From Numida meleagris (Eukaryota; Chordata; Aves; Galliformes; Numididae): 64,000 bases of DNA. Location of the stretch: assembly GCF_002078875.1 (NCBI RefSeq), contig NC_034412.1, forward strand, positions 7,268,818 to 7,332,817, written 5' to 3'. Positions 60,440 through 64,000 of the stretch are shown here, piece by piece; the first letter of the stretch is position 1; each line of letters opens with the position of its first letter. The position numbers and the translations under genes were made by a program. Under the pieces are notes generated by a model. It saw only the letters and a program-made list of their open reading frames with translations. It ran no database searches and had not been told where the DNA came from.

Positions 60440-60860
60440 GGAGTGTGCGATTAGGTGACAATAATATATGTTGAATGAATAAGAGATAAGCTGCAAGGGG
60501 GGAGAGGGAAGCAGTAATTACAAACCCAATTCATTCAGCTTTTCAGGACTTTTGTTGTGGGAGCTCCATTGACGGGCTTCGAGCTGCCAGTTTTCTCACA
60601 TTAAAAAGAACTGATCAGCGCCTCAGGGGGACAAGCAACACCGCTTAACTGCATAGTGATGGGGTCCTCATTTAGAGCCATTACAACGAGAAAATTAAAC
60701 AGAGCCTTTGTGTGCACCGGGTTTACTTTTCAATTGCTGACAGTTTATAGCTAACTGCTCAGAGATTGAAGTTTGATTGCGGTTTGATCGCTCGCTAGTT
60801 AGCACCGCCGCTAGTTGGGTTTTGGTAATTAAAAGCAGTTTTCTGACGCTGGCCCGGGGG
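60440..60860. promoter_or_regulatory. Candidate SOX2 downstream enhancer
   Basis: About 5 kb downstream of the gene. This low-repeat block carries ACAATAA (60458-60464), TAATTA (60515-60520), CCTTTGTG (60705-60712, an inverted SOX/TCF-type site), repeated TTTGAT motifs near 60770-60790 and GGTAATTAAAAG near 60825. It lies between CpG-rich stretches, the typical arrangement of conserved enhancers here. No direct proof of function. Confidence 0.45.
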
Positions 60861-61029
60861 ATGCGAGAAGTTTGGTCCTGTTTTGCTTTTGAGGAACCAA
60901 GTTCACTTGGAGAGGATGTCCGGCGCTGAAGTGAGTGCGGGGGCTTTTTCGCTTACAAACTTGGGGGGAAAAAAAGAAAAAAAAAAAAGAGGAAACACCA
61001 GAAATGGAAATTGTCGGAGTTGTGAATGT

Positions 61030-61560
61030 GGCTGTGAGAACGCGAGCGGCGCGGGAAGAAGCGGAGAGGCGCGGAGGGAGCGGGCCGAGCTCGGAGCCCA
61101 GGGTGGGCGCAGGCCCCGCTCGGTGCCGCGCTGCGGGGGGGAGCAGGGAAACGAACGGGGCCGGAGCGCGGGGCGGGGGGCACTGCGCTGCTGGGGGGAG
61201 TGCGGCTGAGCCGTGGGAGAGCGCGCTGAGTGCGTGTCAGCGGCTGTGTGTGTGTCTGTGTGTGTGTGTTTGCATGTGCGTATCTGTGCGCGTGTGCGCC
61301 TGTGCGTGCAGGAGGAGGGGGAGTCCAAAAGAGCCGTGATTCTTCATTCTCACTTGCAAAAGTTCAGGGGGAGATGGGCTCGGCCGCATCGCACGGGGCG
61401 CTCCGTGCTGGGGGGTCCCGCGGGCCCGTGGAGCGCCGTGGGCGCAGCCGGGGCAAAGCAGGGCCGCGCCGGGGCAGCCTGTGCCCGAGCCGGGCTGCGG
61501 TTGCCGCCGTCCCGCGCCTCGCAGGGCCGCTGCCCGGTGCACCAGCTCTTGATACAGCGC
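61030..61560. other. Downstream CpG-rich block
   Basis: GC-rich sequence interrupted by the alternating GT/GC tract at 61243-61312. Open frames up to 159 codons overlap on several frames and are compositional. Confidence 0.65.
61243..61312. repeat. Alternating GT/GC purine-pyrimidine tract
   Basis: Consists of TGTGTGTGTCTGTGTGTGTG, then GCATGTGCGTATCTGTGCGC and GTGTGCGCCTGTGCGTGC. Mostly alternating purine-pyrimidine, so prone to Z-DNA. Low complexity. Confidence 0.85.
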
Positions 61561-61650
61561 GTTTGTATTTCTTCTATTATCTCGTTACTTTTTTTTTTTC
61601 TTTTAAGCTTTCTACTTATTTTGTTTGCATCCCCTCCCCGCTCCCAACGG

Positions 61651-61670
61651 AAAAAAAAAAAAAAAAAAAA
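61651..61670. repeat. Poly(A) tract, 20 A
   Basis: Twenty A after CTCCCAACGG and before GCCTCTCC. Simple homopolymer in a GC-rich region. Confidence 0.95.
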
Positions 61671-61989
61671 GCCTCTCCTTCCTTCCAAGTGAGCCTCAGC
61701 CTCGAGTGACCGAACGGCTATTTCAAGGCTGTTGACTCCTTCAGGGGAGCCAAGGGGTGGCGGGGGCGAGTGGTACCCGTCGGGTCCCGGTGGGCCGCCC
61801 CATCGGGCGGAGCTCGGTGTGGCCATAGCGGCGGTCCCCAGGGGGCTCTGGGGGCTGCGGAGCCGGGCTGCGTCCCCCCGGGTCCCTACAGCGCGTCCCT
61901 CCCCGCCGAGCAGAGGAGGGGGCCCGGGGCAAGCCCGGCCCTCGCCGCCCTCCCTCCCCAGGACCTCAGTGACCCCATCATCGCTCAGC

Positions 61990-62420
61990 AGTTAGGGCTG
62001 CTGACGTCACGAGGGCGCTTTTTGCAGACGGACGTGATGAATGGGGGGGGGGGGGCGCGGGGGGAACCCCACCGGCAGATGGAGGAGAGCGAGCCTCTGC
62101 CCTATGCTGGGGGCGACCGGGATGGGACCACCCCGCCCCCCCCCCGGGCAGGGATGCTCAGAGCTGGGAAATAGACCCTGGACCCAGGCAGGAGAGGGCT
62201 GCAGCCCATCCTCCCGGAGCGATGGGTCCTTTAAGCCCTTACAAATTGCCAAACTTGCGGAAGACAGAGAAATAATTAATGTATTAAAACAAGCAGCGAA
62301 TTCCTCAGGAGGCACCTTATCAACTCCAGCCACACTGCTTCATCCCTCCTCGTATGCTAATGCCCCGTGACGTCACCGGCGCCAGATTGAATGGGAATCA
62401 GTTATGAAATTATTAGTTTT
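61990..62420. promoter_or_regulatory. Candidate enhancer with two perfect CRE sites
   Basis: Two full palindromic cAMP-response elements TGACGTCA occur at 62002-62009 and 62368-62375. The second is preceded by an inverted octamer-like ATGCTAAT (62354-62361) and followed by GAAATTATTAGTTTTAGC. The segment 62220-62420 is AT-rich within a CpG-rich region and has AATAATTAATG near 62272. The downstream half looks like a conserved enhancer; the upstream CRE lies at the edge of a CpG island. Confidence 0.45.
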
Positions 62421-63039
62421 AGCTAAAAAGCAATCTGCCGCTCCGCGAGTGGGGCCGCCGCTCCGCGGCCCTCGCCCTCGTTCTCCCCACGTTACGCTCA
62501 CGCTGCGCTCGCGGCTTTTCCTATCGCAGCAGTCCGCGTTCCCAAAGCACGCGTCCAAGCGGGATTTGGTGTAAAGAAACCGATAGGTTCACGGGGTCTC
62601 CCGAGTGTGAGCCGGCAGCGCCTTATCGGTACACGCGTTACACCCGACAGCAGGCAGTCGAATTTCCTCCTGCTGTTCAGGTAGGAGAGAGCTCCTCGGG
62701 ATTTATGGCCGCTCAGTCCCACGCAGGGGCTGGAGTTCTGCGCCAGGGTCCGAGGAACAACAGCCAGGTCGCGAGAGAGGAAAATGGGCCGCAAAGAGGG
62801 GCGGAATATGTATCTTCATATACTCGGTTTAAAATAAAAAGATTTCTTCTCTAGGTTTTGAAAAGAAGTGTAAGCCGGCGGTGCAGGGCCACGAGAGCCG
62901 AGCCGAGAACAATGGGAATTAACACCGTTCCAATCGCTGAGGCCACTCTAATTAGATGTCTGGATCCGGCGAGATCAAATGCCTGAATCTAAAACCCCGG
63001 GCTCGGTTTCTTTCGCTTGCAAATGCTTCTGAAAAACGA

Positions 63040-63430
63040 TTTGGGAAGAAACAAACCCGGCCGTTTCCCAGAGCCCCCCCACACCCCCCCGAAGAGTTCC
63101 GCCGGCCCCAACTTTCCCCCCCGCTGTCCCCGGCCGCAGTGTGTCCCCCCGGGTGGCCGCTGTCCCCGGGCTCTGCCCCGCGGCTACACGGGGACAGGAA
63201 TTGCCGGCAGCGCTCCGGGACGCTTTGCTCTCTTGGGCCCTTTCTTCCCGTCTCCCGAGAGCTCCGCTGCCATGAATTATGGATCAGCCCCGGGATCGGC
63301 CCCGCGCTCCCGGCCCGGGGCTCCGGGGGGCACCGAGGCGGCCCCGCGGCGGCACCGCTGCGGCACTCTCCCCATCCCCGTCCTCCTGCCGTCCCCTCAG
63401 CGCACGGGGACGGGAAGGAAGAAAGGAAAA
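63040..63430. other. Downstream CpG-rich block
   Basis: C-rich then CpG-dense sequence. No gene or recognisable motif set. A purine-rich GGAAGGAAGAAAGGAAAAAAG tail leads into AT-rich sequence. Confidence 0.6.
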
Positions 63431-64000
63431 AAGTTGTAACAGGCTGAGTGAGGAGTGAGCTTTCTGACTAATGAAATCCGAAATGAGTTGCGAATATCAA
63501 GTATTGTAAGATTTCTTCCCTGCCCCCCCCGGCACTGATTGGCAATACTCTTCTTTTTTTTTTTTTTTTCCCCTTTTTTTTTTCTTGTGTGTTGGTTTGA
63601 AAAGCAGGAAGAAATGTAATGAATTGAGTGCTGTCAGAGATGTCTTCTGTGTTGATGTGGTGAATGGCAGTAGCTCCCTGATCCAGTGCAGGTGCAGTAG
63701 AGCTGGGGAATAAAAGAGGGGGGCTCTCTGTTCAGTGGAAAAAGCACATTCCCTACAATAGACCACACACTGCCAGCCAGCACGGCATCAGCTCACGCTC
63801 AGACTTTTTTCGCCTCTTTCCACAGTCCTGAGCTCACAAAATGGCTATACATTAGCCCTAGTTAGGGTTTGCTTTTAATGAACAGTTGTGACTCCTTTTG
63901 ACCAACATTTAAATCTGCTGTGCTCGCTCTGAAGACAGGTCTGTTTTGATCACAGGTTTTACAAACTGGCCCGGTCCCTTCCAAGGCGGCTCAGACAGGG
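63431..64000. other. AT-rich non-coding DNA at right edge
   Basis: Contains long T runs (63552-63586) and GCTATACATTAGCCC and GACCAACATTTAAATC near 63843-63912. No gene recognised. The window ends about 6.6 kb past the SOX2 poly(A) site. Confidence 0.6.

Overview
The window is vertebrate nuclear DNA, almost certainly bird and most likely chicken (Gallus gallus). It holds one protein-coding gene, SOX2, as an intact single-exon 315-residue open frame on the plus strand at 55417-56364. The bird assignment rests on the SOX2 protein itself, on a 5'-truncated CR1 LINE typical of galliform genomes (10411-10838), and on the otherwise low repeat content.

Layout. Positions 1 to about 42400 are AT-rich, gene-free DNA upstream of SOX2. 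They carry the CR1 copy, an ancient CR1/L3-lineage LINE fossil with recognisable reverse-transcriptase remnants (about 15866-17275), a decayed pseudogene-like segment on the minus strand (about 38330-38840), small amniote-type repeat fossils, homopolymer tracts, and several TAATTA- and octamer-containing blocks that look like conserved non-coding elements. Near 42.4 kb the composition changes abruptly. From there to the end, CpG-rich islands alternate with AT-rich blocks of 200-700 bp that are dense in SOX/TCF, POU and homeodomain-type motifs. This is the usual form of a large unmethylated developmental regulatory domain.

SOX2 itself. The promoter has an inverted CCAAT box (54960-54964), a TATA-like ATTTAT (54978-54983) and a start site inferred near 55007 from the strong resemblance to mammalian SOX2 mRNA 5' ends. 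The 5' UTR (to 55416) is purine-rich. The 3' UTR runs to about 57415 with a poly(A) signal at 57389-57394. Two assembly gaps flank the gene (53914-54188 and 56386-56500); both are bordered by G or C homopolymers, and the second lies in the 3' UTR.

Regulation. The block at 58740-58850, about 3.4 kb downstream of the start codon, closely resembles the mammalian SOX2 regulatory region 2 (SRR2) core. Other candidate enhancers lie at 44160-44540, 45220-45580, 46850-47250, 49870-50240, 52380-53060, 53590-53870, 58880-59120, 60440-60860 and 62220-62420. Some probably correspond to the chicken SOX2 neural and sensory enhancers already described in the literature, but exact names cannot be assigned without alignment. 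SOX2 in vertebrates lies inside the long non-coding SOX2OT transcription unit on the same strand; its exons could not be delineated by eye. No novel protein system was found. The points of interest are regulatory and fossil sequences.
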